Of a DNA stretch of 39,727 nucleotides, positions 31,705 through 39,296 are shown piece after piece. The position numbers and the translations under genes are program-made. The number at the start of each line of letters is the position of its first letter. The stretch's first letter is position 1. The DNA comes from CBFGTJ01 sp965651815 (GTDB taxonomy: Bacteria; Actinomycetota; Acidimicrobiia; Acidimicrobiales; Microtrichaceae). The stretch lies in assembly GCA_965651815.1 (NCBI GenBank), contig CBFGTJ010000006.1:1-39727 (forward strand). Reading direction: 5' to 3'. The notes beneath the pieces were generated by a model. The model ran no database searches. It was not told the origin of the DNA and was given only the letters and a program-made list of their open reading frames with translations.

Positions 31705-32400
31705 ATGATCGCTATGACCGGGTCCAGCGATGCCCCCGGCGACACCACGCACGGCCGGCGAACGCTGCCCACTCGCCCCGATCACCTCGTCGTCTGGCTG
31801 CGCGGCCACACCCACGACGACGATGACCGGGTCATCGACGACGGCCGCCTCGGTGGCGAGTTCTCGCTGGTCGACTGGGTCGACGAGATCCGCGACGGCT
31901 ACCCCGACGCGGTGCTCGGTGCGACCTACCCACCGGTGTCGCCCGGAGTGGACGGCGCCGCCCCGCTCGACACCGCCGAGGACTGGCTCGAGCTGATCCG
32001 GACCGCGGCCGGCGTCGACGCAGGCGGCGACGAGCGCTCCTTCACCGGTGACACCACCCCGACCTCGCTGCAGGCCCTGCGCCGCTGGGCGGTCCCCCGC
32101 GTCGAGCGCCGCGGCTTCCCGCTCCACGACGTCGTGCTGGCCGTCAGCGAGCTCGCGACCAACGTCGAGCGGCACGGCCAGGGCTGGCTGACCGTCGACG
32201 TGGTCGACCGCGGCGACGCGCTGGTCCTGGCCGTGACGGACCCCGCCACGGACCAGCTGCCGGCACCCCGCAACGTCGAGCCGCACGAGACGGCCGGACG
32301 GGGCCTGCTCGTCGTGGCGTCGGTCGCGACGCGCTGGGGACTCGTCGTCCGCCCCGCCCACAAGACCGTGTGGGCGGCCTTCCCGAGGAGCGCCGGATGA
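31705..32400 (+). CDS. ATP-binding protein of the RsbW/HATPase_c family, N-terminal extension
   Basis: The 231-residue protein has a C-terminal HATPase domain with intact N box (VSELATNVERHG: Glu149, Asn153), a degenerate D box (VTDPATDQLP) and a glycine-rich loop (ETAGRGLLVVASVATRWG). The N-terminal part (about 25-110, including DHLVVWLRGHTHDDDDR and SLVDWVDEIRDGYPDAVLGATYPPV) matches no family I know. It could be an anti-sigma kinase acting on the adjacent STAS protein. ATG 31705 has a GAGAGG site; the longer GTG start at 31666 would sit in the -10 box of the promoter. Confidence 0.82.
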   Translation: MIAMTGSSDAPGDTTHGRRTLPTRPDHLVVWLRGHTHDDDDRVIDDGRLGGEFSLVDWVDEIRDGYPDAVLGATYPPVSPGVDGAAPLDTAEDWLELIRTAAGVDAGGDERSFTGDTTPTSLQALRRWAVPRVERRGFPLHDVVLAVSELATNVERHGQGWLTVDVVDRGDALVLAVTDPATDQLPAPRNVEPHETAGRGLLVVASVATRWGLVVRPAHKTVWAAFPRSAG

Positions 32401-32522
32401 GCGACCCACCGCCCGACGAAGGGAGCAGTGCACACATGTCGAGGCTGGCGACGGCCGTGCCGGAGTACGCTGGATCGGCGCCGCACGGCGCACGACGACC
32501 CGGACCCCGAGGAGTGGACGAC

Positions 32523-32828
32523 GTGGACGACGTGTTCGGCATCGAGGTGAACGACGACGTCATCTCGCTGAGCGGGGACCTGGATGCGCACACCGCGCCA
32601 CGGCTGGACGAGGCGGTCAACGACCTGGTGCGCGCGGGCAAGCAGCGCATCGTGCTCGAGATGTCCGAGGTCGGCTTCGTCGACTCGAGCGGGCTGCGCT
32701 CGATGATCCGCGCACGCAACGAGGGCGGTGACCGCGACGTCGTGATCCAGTCGCCGAGCAACGCGACGATGCGCCTGCTGGAGATCACGGGCATGACGGA
32801 CCACTTCGTCATCGAACCGGCGTCGTGA
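32523..32828 (+). CDS. STAS-domain anti-sigma factor antagonist (RsbV/SpoIIAA-like)
   Basis: The 101-residue STAS protein shows GIEVNDDVISLSGDLDAHTAPRLDEAVNDLV and the phosphorylation loop EVGFVDSSGLRSMIRARN, with the target Ser at position 56. When unphosphorylated it should bind the anti-sigma protein and free SigF. GTG 32523 has a perfect GAGGAG 8 nt upstream and gives the usual family length. An ATG at 32397 overlaps the previous stop (ATGA) but its extra 42 codons end with poor third-position GC. The next gene overlaps by 4 nt (GTGA). Confidence 0.88.
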   Translation: MDDVFGIEVNDDVISLSGDLDAHTAPRLDEAVNDLVRAGKQRIVLEMSEVGFVDSSGLRSMIRARNEGGDRDVVIQSPSNATMRLLEITGMTDHFVIEPAS

Positions 32829-33289
32829 GCGCCGCCGACGCGGACGGCCACGACGAGGTCGTCCTGCTCGACCTCCCGGCCACCAGCGGCCGCCTGCGAC
32901 TGGTCCGCCTCGCGGTGGTCGGCCTGGCGACCGAGTACGGCGCGGACGTCGACGACCTCGAGGACGTCCGCATCGCCACGGGCGAGGTGTGCACCCACCT
33001 GGTCAGCCGGGCCAAGCCCCCGGCGCGGCTGAAGGTCGAGATCCGCGTGACCCCCGGCCCTGCCGGCGACGCCAGCGTCGTCGTGGCGGTCGACGCCTTC
33101 GTGGAGGGCCTCGGCGACCCGGGACCGTTCGACGACCTCTCCGACATCGTGCTCGGCACCACGGCCAGCGCCCACGGCGTCGAGGCCGGTCCGTCGGGTG
33201 CCCGCACCTGGTTCCGGCGCGAGCTGCGCCCGGTCGTCGACGTGACCGGCGGCGAGGACCGAGGGGCGGGGCGCAGCCACGATGGCTGA
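32825..33289 (+). CDS. RsbW-like anti-sigma protein with degenerate kinase site
   Basis: The 154-residue protein keeps the RsbW/SpoIIAB layout (LPATSGRLRLVRLAVVGLATEYGADVDDLEDVRIATGEVCTHLVS). The N box reads GEVCTH, where the family has S-E-A-C-T-N, so the Mg-binding Asn is replaced by His58. The G boxes are also not recognisable (DLSDIVLGTTASAHGVEAG). It probably still binds SigF or the STAS protein but may not phosphorylate. It overlaps the STAS gene by 4 nt and the sigF gene by 8 nt, as expected for an anti-sigma factor of this operon. Confidence 0.82.
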   Translation: MSAADADGHDEVVLLDLPATSGRLRLVRLAVVGLATEYGADVDDLEDVRIATGEVCTHLVSRAKPPARLKVEIRVTPGPAGDASVVVAVDAFVEGLGDPGPFDDLSDIVLGTTASAHGVEAGPSGARTWFRRELRPVVDVTGGEDRGAGRSHDG

Positions 33290-34115
33290 CGACCCGTCCG
33301 GGGACCGCTCCCGGCGGGGCTCGGCGAGGGACAGGAGCGACCCGGCCGCGGGGCGTGACGACCCGGCGCGCGACGCGGAGAACCTCGAGCTGTTCCGCCG
33401 GTACAAGGCCAGCGGGTCGGTGCGGCTCCGCAACGAGCTCGTCGTGCGCCACAAGGGCGTCGCCGAGGCCATGGCGCGTCGCTTCGCCGGGCGCGGGGAG
33501 CCGCTCGAGGACCTCGAGCAGGTCGCGCACTTCGCGCTGATCCGCTCGGTCGAGCGTTTCGACCCCGACCGTGGCATCCCGTTCGTCGGCTTCGCGGTCC
33601 CCACGCTGCTCGGCGAGCTCAAGAGGCACTTCCGCGACCGGACCTGGAGCGGCTCGGTGCGCCGCTCCGTGAAGGAGCTCCTGCCCCGGGTCCGCGCGGC
33701 GACCGAGGAGCTCGAGGCGCTGACCGGCCGGACCGCGACCCCCTCCGACATCGCGGAGCACCTCGGCGTGTCGGTCGAGGAGGTCCTCGAGGCGCTCGAG
33801 GCCGGGCGCTCCTACCGGGCCGGGTCGCTGTCCGCGACGGGCCCGGACGGCGGTGGTGGGATCGAGGAGCGCCTCCCCTCCGCGGACGACGGGATCGCGC
33901 TGTCGGTCGACCGCATGCTCATCAAGTCGCTGCTCGAGCGGCTCGACGAGCGGGAGCGGAAGATCATCGTGCTGCGCTTCTACGGCGAGATGAGCCAGGA
34001 CCAGATCGCCGCCGAGCTGGGCATCAGCCAGATGCACGTGTCGCGCCTGCTGCGCCGCTCGCTCGAGCAGCTCTCCGCGCTCGCCCGGGAGCGTCGCGAC
34101 GAGGACGCCGACTGA
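33282..34115 (+). CDS. sigF: SigF/SigB-type stress RNA polymerase sigma factor
   Basis: The 277-residue sigma factor has regions 2 (NELVVRHKGVAEAMARRFAGRGEPLEDLEQVAHFALIRSVERFDPDRGIPFVGFAVPTLLGELKRHFRDRTW), 3 (SGSVRRSVKELLPRV... TPSDIAEHLGVSVEEVLEAL) and 4 (LDERERKIIVLRFYGEMSQDQIAAELGISQMHVSRLLRRSL). This is the SigB/SigF layout that lacks region 1. A charged N terminus of about 35 residues is extra. It is the last of four overlapping genes (HATPase, STAS, RsbW-like, SigF), a partner-switching module of general stress response. Confidence 0.94.
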   Translation: MADDPSGDRSRRGSARDRSDPAAGRDDPARDAENLELFRRYKASGSVRLRNELVVRHKGVAEAMARRFAGRGEPLEDLEQVAHFALIRSVERFDPDRGIPFVGFAVPTLLGELKRHFRDRTWSGSVRRSVKELLPRVRAATEELEALTGRTATPSDIAEHLGVSVEEVLEALEAGRSYRAGSLSATGPDGGGGIEERLPSADDGIALSVDRMLIKSLLERLDERERKIIVLRFYGEMSQDQIAAELGISQMHVSRLLRRSLEQLSALARERRDEDAD

Positions 34116-34298
34116 GCCCCTCCGGGGCGTGGGCTCCTGAGCCCGCTCACAGCCCGCCGCTCGGCTCCGTGCGGGAAGTCGCGCACGTTCGGCCGCGGCA
34201 CGGGTAGGTGAGCGCCCACGGACGTCACGCCCCCGAGGCGCGTCGTCCCGGCCGAGTCGGTGCGCAACCGCCCGCGTGCGCAGCAACCGGTCGAACTT

Positions 34299-34354
34299 GG
34301 ATGTGCCAGGGAGTGCCCCTTCCCTCTCCCACCGTGATGCTCCCTGGCACATCC
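34299..34354. repeat. 15-bp perfect inverted repeat, 26-nt loop
   Basis: GGATGTGCCAGGGAG (34299-34313) and CTCCCTGGCACATCC (34340-34354) are exact reverse complements. The GGGA-rich stem, long loop and lack of a T-tract are unlike an ordinary terminator. Confidence 0.85.
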
Positions 34355-34359
34355 GGCTG

Positions 34360-34391
34360 GAGCGGGGGGAGGCGAGGGCCTCCCCCCGCTC
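34360..34391. terminator. 14-bp perfect hairpin, 4-nt loop
   Basis: GAGCGGGGGGAGGC (34360-34373) and GCCTCCCCCCGCTC (34378-34391) pair perfectly around GAGG. It is strong enough to stop transcription, although there is no T run and the sigF stop is 244 nt away. Confidence 0.65.
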
Positions 34392-34475
34392 GCACTTCCC
34401 GGAAGGCGCGAGCCGCCGACGGCCCCACGCCCAGCCCCGCCGGTGCCCTGCTACCTGCGGTTCCACGAGGCGTAA

Positions 34476-34481
34476 TAGGGT
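34476..34481 (+). promoter_or_regulatory. -10 box TAGGGT, probably leaderless
   Basis: TAGGGT ends 7 nt before ATG 34489. GGTT-N15-GGGTGA (34459-34483) overlaps it and weakly resembles the SigF promoter, so SigF control is possible. Confidence 0.45.
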
Positions 34482-34488
34482 GAGCCGG

Positions 34489-34677
34489 ATGAACGCTTAC
34501 CTCGACGCGGGAACCGGCAGCATGATCGCTGCCGCGCTGGCCGGTGGCATCGCCGGCATCGGCGTGCTGTTCCGGATGTACGGCAACCGGTTCCTCGGCA
34601 TCTTCTCCAAGAAGCGCCGTGAGCTCGCGGAGCGCGAGCGCGCCGAGCTCATCGGCGCCGTCGACGACGAAGGGTGA
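34489..34677 (+). CDS. small membrane protein of the YLDxGTGS type
   Basis: The 62-residue protein starts MNAYLDAGTGSMIAAALAGGIAGIGVLFRMYGNRFLGIF and ends in a charged helix KKRRELAERERAELIGA. One membrane segment (about 11-30) and the YLDxGTGS start motif define a widespread but uncharacterised small-protein type that I associate with cell-envelope gene clusters. It overlaps the next gene by 4 nt (GTGA), so it is co-translated with the kinase-like/methyltransferase fusion. A role as membrane anchor or chaperone for the two large partners is inference. Confidence 0.82.
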   Translation: MNAYLDAGTGSMIAAALAGGIAGIGVLFRMYGNRFLGIFSKKRRELAERERAELIGAVDDEG

Positions 34678-36095
34678 CCCCACCCGTCCCGGCGGCCGCC
34701 GAGGTCGAAGCAGGCTCGTTCCGTGACCCGCGGTCGCGGGTGCTGCTGCGCGGCGACGAGGTGCTGCGCGGGCTGACCGCCGACGGGCTCGCGGACTACG
34801 AGGCCGTCGAGTCCTCGACGTTCTTCGGCGAGCTGCTCGACGAGGGCAAGGTCGTCGGCACCAGCCGGCTCGACGACGTGCCGCCGGACCTCGCCGAGTG
34901 GGCCGCGGTGCTGCGCCACGAGCGCATCCCCTTCATCACCTATCCGTACGAGTGGCCGTTCGAGATGCTGCGCGACGCCGCGCTGCTGCAGCTCGAGGTG
35001 GCGCGCCGGGCCCTCGCGGAGGGGTTCATCACCAAGGACGCGACGTCCTACAACGTGCAGTTCGACGGGACCCGGCCGGTGTTCATCGACATCGGCTCGT
35101 TCGAACGGCTCCGCTCGGGTGAGCCGTGGCCCGGCTACCGGCAGTTCTGCGAGCTGTTCCTCAACCCCCTGGTCCTCCAGGCGGTCACGGGCATCGACTT
35201 CCACCCGTGGCTGCGCGGGTCGCTCGACGGCATCCCGCCCAGCGCGCTGGCGCCGCTCATCCGTGGCCGCCACCGCCTGAACCGGCGGCTGGTCGTGCAC
35301 GTCCTGCTGCACGCCCGGGCCGAGCGCGGGTACGCGGACGCGGATCGCGAGCGCGACGTGCGCGGTGAGCTGCGGCGCGCCGGCTTCGGGCCCAAGGTGC
35401 TGGACGCGCAGCTCGAGAACCTCGAGCGGACCGTGCGTTCGCTGCGCTGGCGTGCCCAGGCCTCCGAGTGGTCCGACTACGCGGACCGCTCGCACTACAC
35501 CGACGACGACCTCGCCGCCAAGGACGCGTTCGTGGGCGCCGCCGTCGAGGCGGCCAAGGCGGCGACCGTGCTGGACCTCGGTGCCAACGACGGCCGGTTC
35601 TCGAAGCTCGCGCTCGAGCACGGCGCGTCGCGTGCGGTCGCGGTCGACTCCGACCACCTGGTCGTCGACCGCCTGTACCGGCACCTGCGCGACACCGGCG
35701 AGCAGCGGATCCTCCCGCTGGTGATGGACCTGGCGGACCCGTCCACCGGGTTGGGTTGGCGTGGCCGGGAGCGCCGGGCGTTCACCGACCGGGTGCGGCC
35801 CGACCTCGTGCTCTGCCTCGCGGTGGTCCACCACCTCGCGCTGACCAACACCGTGCCCTTCGAGCTGATCGTCGACCTGCTCGCCGACTTCGGTGCGCCG
35901 CTCGTGGTGGAGTTCCCGCACCGCGACGACCCGATGGCGGAGCGCCTGCTGGCCCGCAAGCGCGCCGGCCTGTTCGACCACTACGACCGTCCCCAGTGGG
36001 AGGAGGCGCTCGCCGCGCGGTTCGACGTCGTGGAGCGAGCCCCGTCGCCCTCCGGACGCCGCACCCTGTACCGCTGTGAGCTCCGCGGAGGCTGA
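34674..36095 (+). CDS. class I SAM methyltransferase fused to a kinase-like N-terminal domain
   Basis: The 473-residue protein ends with a class I methyltransferase domain: SAM motif VLDLGANDGRFSKLALEHGASRAVAVDSD (about 298-326), VRPDLVLCLAVVHHLAL and LVVEFPHRDDPMAERLL. The N-terminal half holds GFITKDATSYNVQFDGTRPVFIDIGSFERL (118-147), which copies the kinase/aminoglycoside-kinase catalytic loop: Asp122, Asn127 five residues later, and Asp139-x-Gly141. Similar fusions occur in nodulation NoeA-like proteins, as far as I recall. The acceptor is unknown. GTG 34674 overlaps the small gene; its own stop overlaps the next gene by 20 nt. Confidence 0.8.
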   Translation: MTPPVPAAAEVEAGSFRDPRSRVLLRGDEVLRGLTADGLADYEAVESSTFFGELLDEGKVVGTSRLDDVPPDLAEWAAVLRHERIPFITYPYEWPFEMLRDAALLQLEVARRALAEGFITKDATSYNVQFDGTRPVFIDIGSFERLRSGEPWPGYRQFCELFLNPLVLQAVTGIDFHPWLRGSLDGIPPSALAPLIRGRHRLNRRLVVHVLLHARAERGYADADRERDVRGELRRAGFGPKVLDAQLENLERTVRSLRWRAQASEWSDYADRSHYTDDDLAAKDAFVGAAVEAAKAATVLDLGANDGRFSKLALEHGASRAVAVDSDHLVVDRLYRHLRDTGEQRILPLVMDLADPSTGLGWRGRERRAFTDRVRPDLVLCLAVVHHLALTNTVPFELIVDLLADFGAPLVVEFPHRDDPMAERLLARKRAGLFDHYDRPQWEEALAARFDVVERAPSPSGRRTLYRCELRGG

Positions 36096-38223
36096 GGGCA
36101 CCGCACCCGACGCCCCCGGGGCGACGGAGCGCGGCGGCTGGCGCCGCGCGCTGCGCCAGGAGCTCCCGCTGTGGGCCGAGCTCGCGGCGCTCGTCGGCTT
36201 CGCCGTCGTGCAGCCGGTGCTCGGGCCGTTCGGCGAGTCGCCCGAGACGTTCGTCGCCGCCGGGGCCGGACCGGCCGACATCGTCCTGTTCGCCGCGCTG
36301 GTGTGCGTGGTGCCCCTCGTCGTGCTCGCGCTCGTCGCGGCGGCCACCCGGCGCTTCGGTGAACGGGTCCGCTTCCACACCCAGACCGTGCTCGTCGGGC
36401 TGCTCGCCGCCTTCGCCGCGACCTACGTCGTGCGCAGGGTCGACGCGGGCGGGGCGGTGCGCACCGCCGTGGCGCTCGCCGTCGCGGCGCTCGCCGTCGT
36501 CGTCTACCGGCGCTGGGAGGGCGGCCGGCTGTTCCTGCGCTTCGCCGCGCCGACGCCCGCGCTGCTGGCGGTGGTCTTCCTCCTCGCGTCGCCGGTCGCG
36601 CCGCTCGTCCGCCCGGAGGCGTCGTCCTCGGTGGCCGAGGCGAACGGCTCACATCCGCCGGTGCTGTTCATCGTCCTCGACGAGCTCCCGACCCTGTCGA
36701 TCGTCGACGGCGACGGTCAGGTCGACCGCGAGCTGTTCCCCAACCTGGCCCGGCTCGCCGACACCGCCACTTGGTACCGCAACCACACGGCGGTCGCGAC
36801 GCAGACGGCCGTGTCCCTGCCCGCGATCACCACCGGCCAGTTCCCCCGCGTCGGGCCCGAGCGGCCGGCGGTGCACTCGCAGTACCCCGACAACCTGTTC
36901 ACGCTGCTCGCGCCGACCCACGAGGTGCACGCCGTCGAGTGGGTGACCGACCTGTGCCCGGCGGACATCTGCCCCGACCGCGACGTCGAGCTGACCGACG
37001 AGGCGCAGGGCCTGCTGCGCGCCCGGCCCGAGGTGCGAGGAGCGTTGTCGACGCTCGTCGACGAGGCCGGCTCGCTGTGGTGGGGGCAGGTGTGGCCACC
37101 GGGGACGCCGCCGAGCCACGACAACGCGCAGGCCGGCGTCACCGAGGTGAACGAGCTCGCGCTGCCCGGCCTCCAGTTCCTCTCCGGCCTCGACGAGCCG
37201 ACCGGGGATCGACCGACCTTCGACTACCTGCACGTGCCGGTGCCGCACCAGCCGTGGCGGCTGCTCCCCTCCGGGGGCAGCTACGACGGGCCGCACCCCG
37301 CGTTCGGCGCCGAGTTCCTCGCGTGGGGCCCCGACGACACGGCGGAGCAGCTCGCGCTCGCCGCGAAGAGCCGGCACGTGTTGCAGATGCAGTGGACGGA
37401 CCGGATGCTGGGCGAGATCTTCGACCGCGTCGAGGAGCTCGGGCGCTGGGACGAGTCGCTGATCGTGCTGACCGCCGACCACGGCGTGTCCTTCTCGCCG
37501 GGCGTCGCGCTGCGCCACGGGCAGCCCGAGAACCAGGTCGAGGTGTTCTGGACGCCGCTGTTCGTGAAGCTGCCGAACCAGACCGAGGCGGAGGTCGTCG
37601 ACGACAACGTCCTCGCCGTCGACGTCGTGCCGACGGTCGCCGACGTCGTCGGGGTCGAGGCGGACTGGGACCTGCACGGCACCTCGCTCGTCGGCGGCGG
37701 TCGCGACGACGACGTGAAGCCGGCGCACAGCGTCGAGGCGGACCTCTTCGACCGGCACCGCGACGACGGTCTGGTGGTGCTCGACGCCGACGGCCTCGCC
37801 CGGATCCGCGACAGCGGCACCCCCGCCCCGCCGGGCGACGAGCTGCGCCCCTGGCGCTACGGCCGTCACGGCGACCTGCTGGGCCGCGAGGTGGACGAGC
37901 TGGGTGAGTGCGGCCGGGGTCCCGCGGTCGACTACGAGCCGCCGGAGGGGTGGGACGACTACCTGCGAGGCGAGCTCGACCGCTCGACGTCCCTGCCCGT
38001 GTGGCACGAGGCGACGGTCGACGCGGACGGTCCGCTGGACGTGGCCGCGGTGCTGGACGGGCGCGTCGTGTCGTGGGGCGTCGCACGCCCGGACGAGGGC
38101 GGCGGTGCGAAGGTCGGCCTGCTGCTGACCGAACCGTTGATCGACGGCGCCGCGGGCACGCCCCGCCTCTACCAGGTCAACGACACCGCCGACGGCTGCG
38201 CGCTCACCCCGCTGCGCGGCTGA
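36076..38223 (+). CDS. membrane alkaline-phosphatase-fold enzyme (EptA/LtaS/sulfatase superfamily)
   Basis: The 715-residue protein has four to five N-terminal membrane segments (about 33-50, 66-90, 103-119, 127-144, 160-177) and then an extracytoplasmic alkaline-phosphatase-fold domain. VLFIVLDELP (196-205) and LIVLTADHGV (about 464-473) supply metal ligands. TQTAVSLPAITTG (242-254) replaces the CxPxR of sulfatases and resembles the TxTAVSLP nucleophile loop of phosphoethanolamine transferases, making Thr244 the likely nucleophile. It would transfer a phospho-alcohol group to, or cleave one from, envelope polymers. GTG 36076 has no ribosome site and overlaps the previous gene by 20 nt. The last 100 residues are of unknown type. 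Confidence 0.85.
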   Translation: MSSAEAEGTAPDAPGATERGGWRRALRQELPLWAELAALVGFAVVQPVLGPFGESPETFVAAGAGPADIVLFAALVCVVPLVVLALVAAATRRFGERVRFHTQTVLVGLLAAFAATYVVRRVDAGGAVRTAVALAVAALAVVVYRRWEGGRLFLRFAAPTPALLAVVFLLASPVAPLVRPEASSSVAEANGSHPPVLFIVLDELPTLSIVDGDGQVDRELFPNLARLADTATWYRNHTAVATQTAVSLPAITTGQFPRVGPERPAVHSQYPDNLFTLLAPTHEVHAVEWVTDLCPADICPDRDVELTDEAQGLLRARPEVRGALSTLVDEAGSLWWGQVWPPGTPPSHDNAQAGVTEVNELALPGLQFLSGLDEPTGDRPTFDYLHVPVPHQPWRLLPSGGSYDGPHPAFGAEFLAWGPDDTAEQLALAAKSRHVLQMQWTDRMLGEIFDRVEELGRWDESLIVLTADHGVSFSPGVALRHGQPENQVEVFWTPLFVKLPNQTEAEVVDDNVLAVDVVPTVADVVGVEADWDLHGTSLVGGGRDDDVKPAHSVEADLFDRHRDDGLVVLDADGLARIRDSGTPAPPGDELRPWRYGRHGDLLGREVDELGECGRGPAVDYEPPEGWDDYLRGELDRSTSLPVWHEATVDADGPLDVAAVLDGRVVSWGVARPDEGGGAKVGLLLTEPLIDGAAGTPRLYQVNDTADGCALTPLRG

Positions 38224-38232
38224 GCGTCGCGG

Positions 38233-39222
38233 TCAGCTCTCGAGCCGGGGCGGCAGCCCGAACGCCTCGAACAACTCGGGGTACAGGAAGTTGTGCCAGC
38301 CGGAGATCCGGCCGCCGTGCACCTCGATGACCTGGAGCGCGAACGGCTCGTGCAGGCCTGGGCGGGTCATGCGGTAGCTGCCGAACGCGGCGCACCCGTT
38401 CGCCGCGGTCGCGACGAGGCGTGAGCCCTCGCACCCGGACCCGGTGCCGAGCAGCCAGCCGACGACCTGATCCGGGCCCTGCAGCCACAGCGGGTAGGGC
38501 GGCATCGAGAACTCGACGTCGTCGCGCAGCAGCGTGACCAGCGCGTCGACGTCGTAGCGCTCGAACGCGTCGACGTAGCTGTCGAGCAGTGCCTGGTCGA
38601 CCTCGACGTCCGCGGGCAGCGAGGTCGAAGCCTCCTCTGCGGCGTCCATCGTGGCCCGCGCCCGTTGCATCGCGCTGTTGACCGAGGCGACCGTCGTGTC
38701 GAGCAGGTCGGCCACCTCGGCCGCCTTCCACTTGAGGACCTCCCGGAGGATCAGCACGGCGCGCTGCCGCGGCGGGAGGTGCTGGAGCGCCGCCACGAAC
38801 GCGAGGCGGATCGTCTCGCGCTGCGCTGCCACCTCGGCCGGATCGCCGTCGGGGGCGACGACCTTCGAGTCCTGGATCGGCATGACCCACGCGGCGTCGG
38901 GCAGGCCGGGTGGCAGCGCCGTGTCCGCCGTCGACGCGGGGCCCATGTCCATGGCCCGGGCGCGGCGCTGCGGCGAGCGCTGCATGTCGACGCACACGTT
39001 CGTGGCGATCCGGTACAGCCAGGACCTCACCGACGAGCGACCCTCGAACCGGTCGAACGCGCGCCAGGCGCGCACCATCGTCTCCTGCACCGCATCCTCG
39101 GCCTCGAACCCGGACCCCAGCATCCGGTAGCAGTAGGCGGTCAGCTCACGCCGGTACGCCTCGAGGTCGAGGTCGACTCCCGGGCCGGTCAGCGTGCCGG
39201 ACGATGTCGTCGGAGCGTTCAT
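38233..39222 (-). CDS. ECF sigma factor with SnoaL-like C-terminal domain (SigG/TIGR02960 type)
   Basis: The 329-residue factor has region 2 (LTAYCYRMLGSGFEAEDAVQETMVRAWRAFDRFEGRSSVRSWLYRIATNVCVDMQRS), region 4 (LPPRQRAVLILREVLKWKAAEVADLLDTTVASVNSAMQRARATM), and a C-terminal SnoaL/NTF2-like domain (LLDSYVDAFERYDVDALVTLLRDDVEFSMPPYPLWLQGPDQVVGWLL...). In these ECF groups the extra domain regulates the sigma factor in place of a separate anti-sigma. ATG 39222 lies 6 nt after TACGAT, so the transcript is probably leaderless. No partner gene is adjacent. Confidence 0.92.
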   Translation of the reverse strand: MNAPTTSSGTLTGPGVDLDLEAYRRELTAYCYRMLGSGFEAEDAVQETMVRAWRAFDRFEGRSSVRSWLYRIATNVCVDMQRSPQRRARAMDMGPASTADTALPPGLPDAAWVMPIQDSKVVAPDGDPAEVAAQRETIRLAFVAALQHLPPRQRAVLILREVLKWKAAEVADLLDTTVASVNSAMQRARATMDAAEEASTSLPADVEVDQALLDSYVDAFERYDVDALVTLLRDDVEFSMPPYPLWLQGPDQVVGWLLGTGSGCEGSRLVATAANGCAAFGSYRMTRPGLHEPFALQVIEVHGGRISGWHNFLYPELFEAFGLPPRLES

Positions 39223-39228
39223 CAGGCG

Positions 39229-39234
39229 ATCGTA
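39229..39234 (-). promoter_or_regulatory. -10 box TACGAT, probably leaderless
   Basis: On the minus strand TACGAT ends 6 nt before ATG 39222. TTTCGG at 17-nt spacing upstream may be its -35. Confidence 0.45.
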
Positions 39235-39296
39235 GAACCGCTCGGTGACACCCGAAAGGGGTAGGGGGATCGGGGCTCCCCAGCCCTCGGCCTCCT

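Larger units (their letters stand above)
34116..34488. other. 373-nt intergenic region with several hairpins
   Basis: No open frame in this gap looks coding. Close to the sigF stop is GGGCTCCTGAGCCC (34131-34144), a possible terminator. The middle (about 34150-34290) shows nothing recognisable. Two large inverted repeats follow (34299-34354 and 34360-34391), then a promoter-like stretch before the small membrane-protein gene. Confidence 0.7.

Noticed and set aside
32397..32522. Longer start of the STAS gene at the ATGA overlap
   Set aside because: The added codons have poor third-position GC toward the end, and the GTG at 32523 has a much better ribosome site; kept only as an alternative.
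36076..38223. Classic formylglycine sulfatase for the third cassette gene
   Set aside because: No CxPxR or SxPxR motif is found at the nucleophile position, which reads TQTAVSLP.
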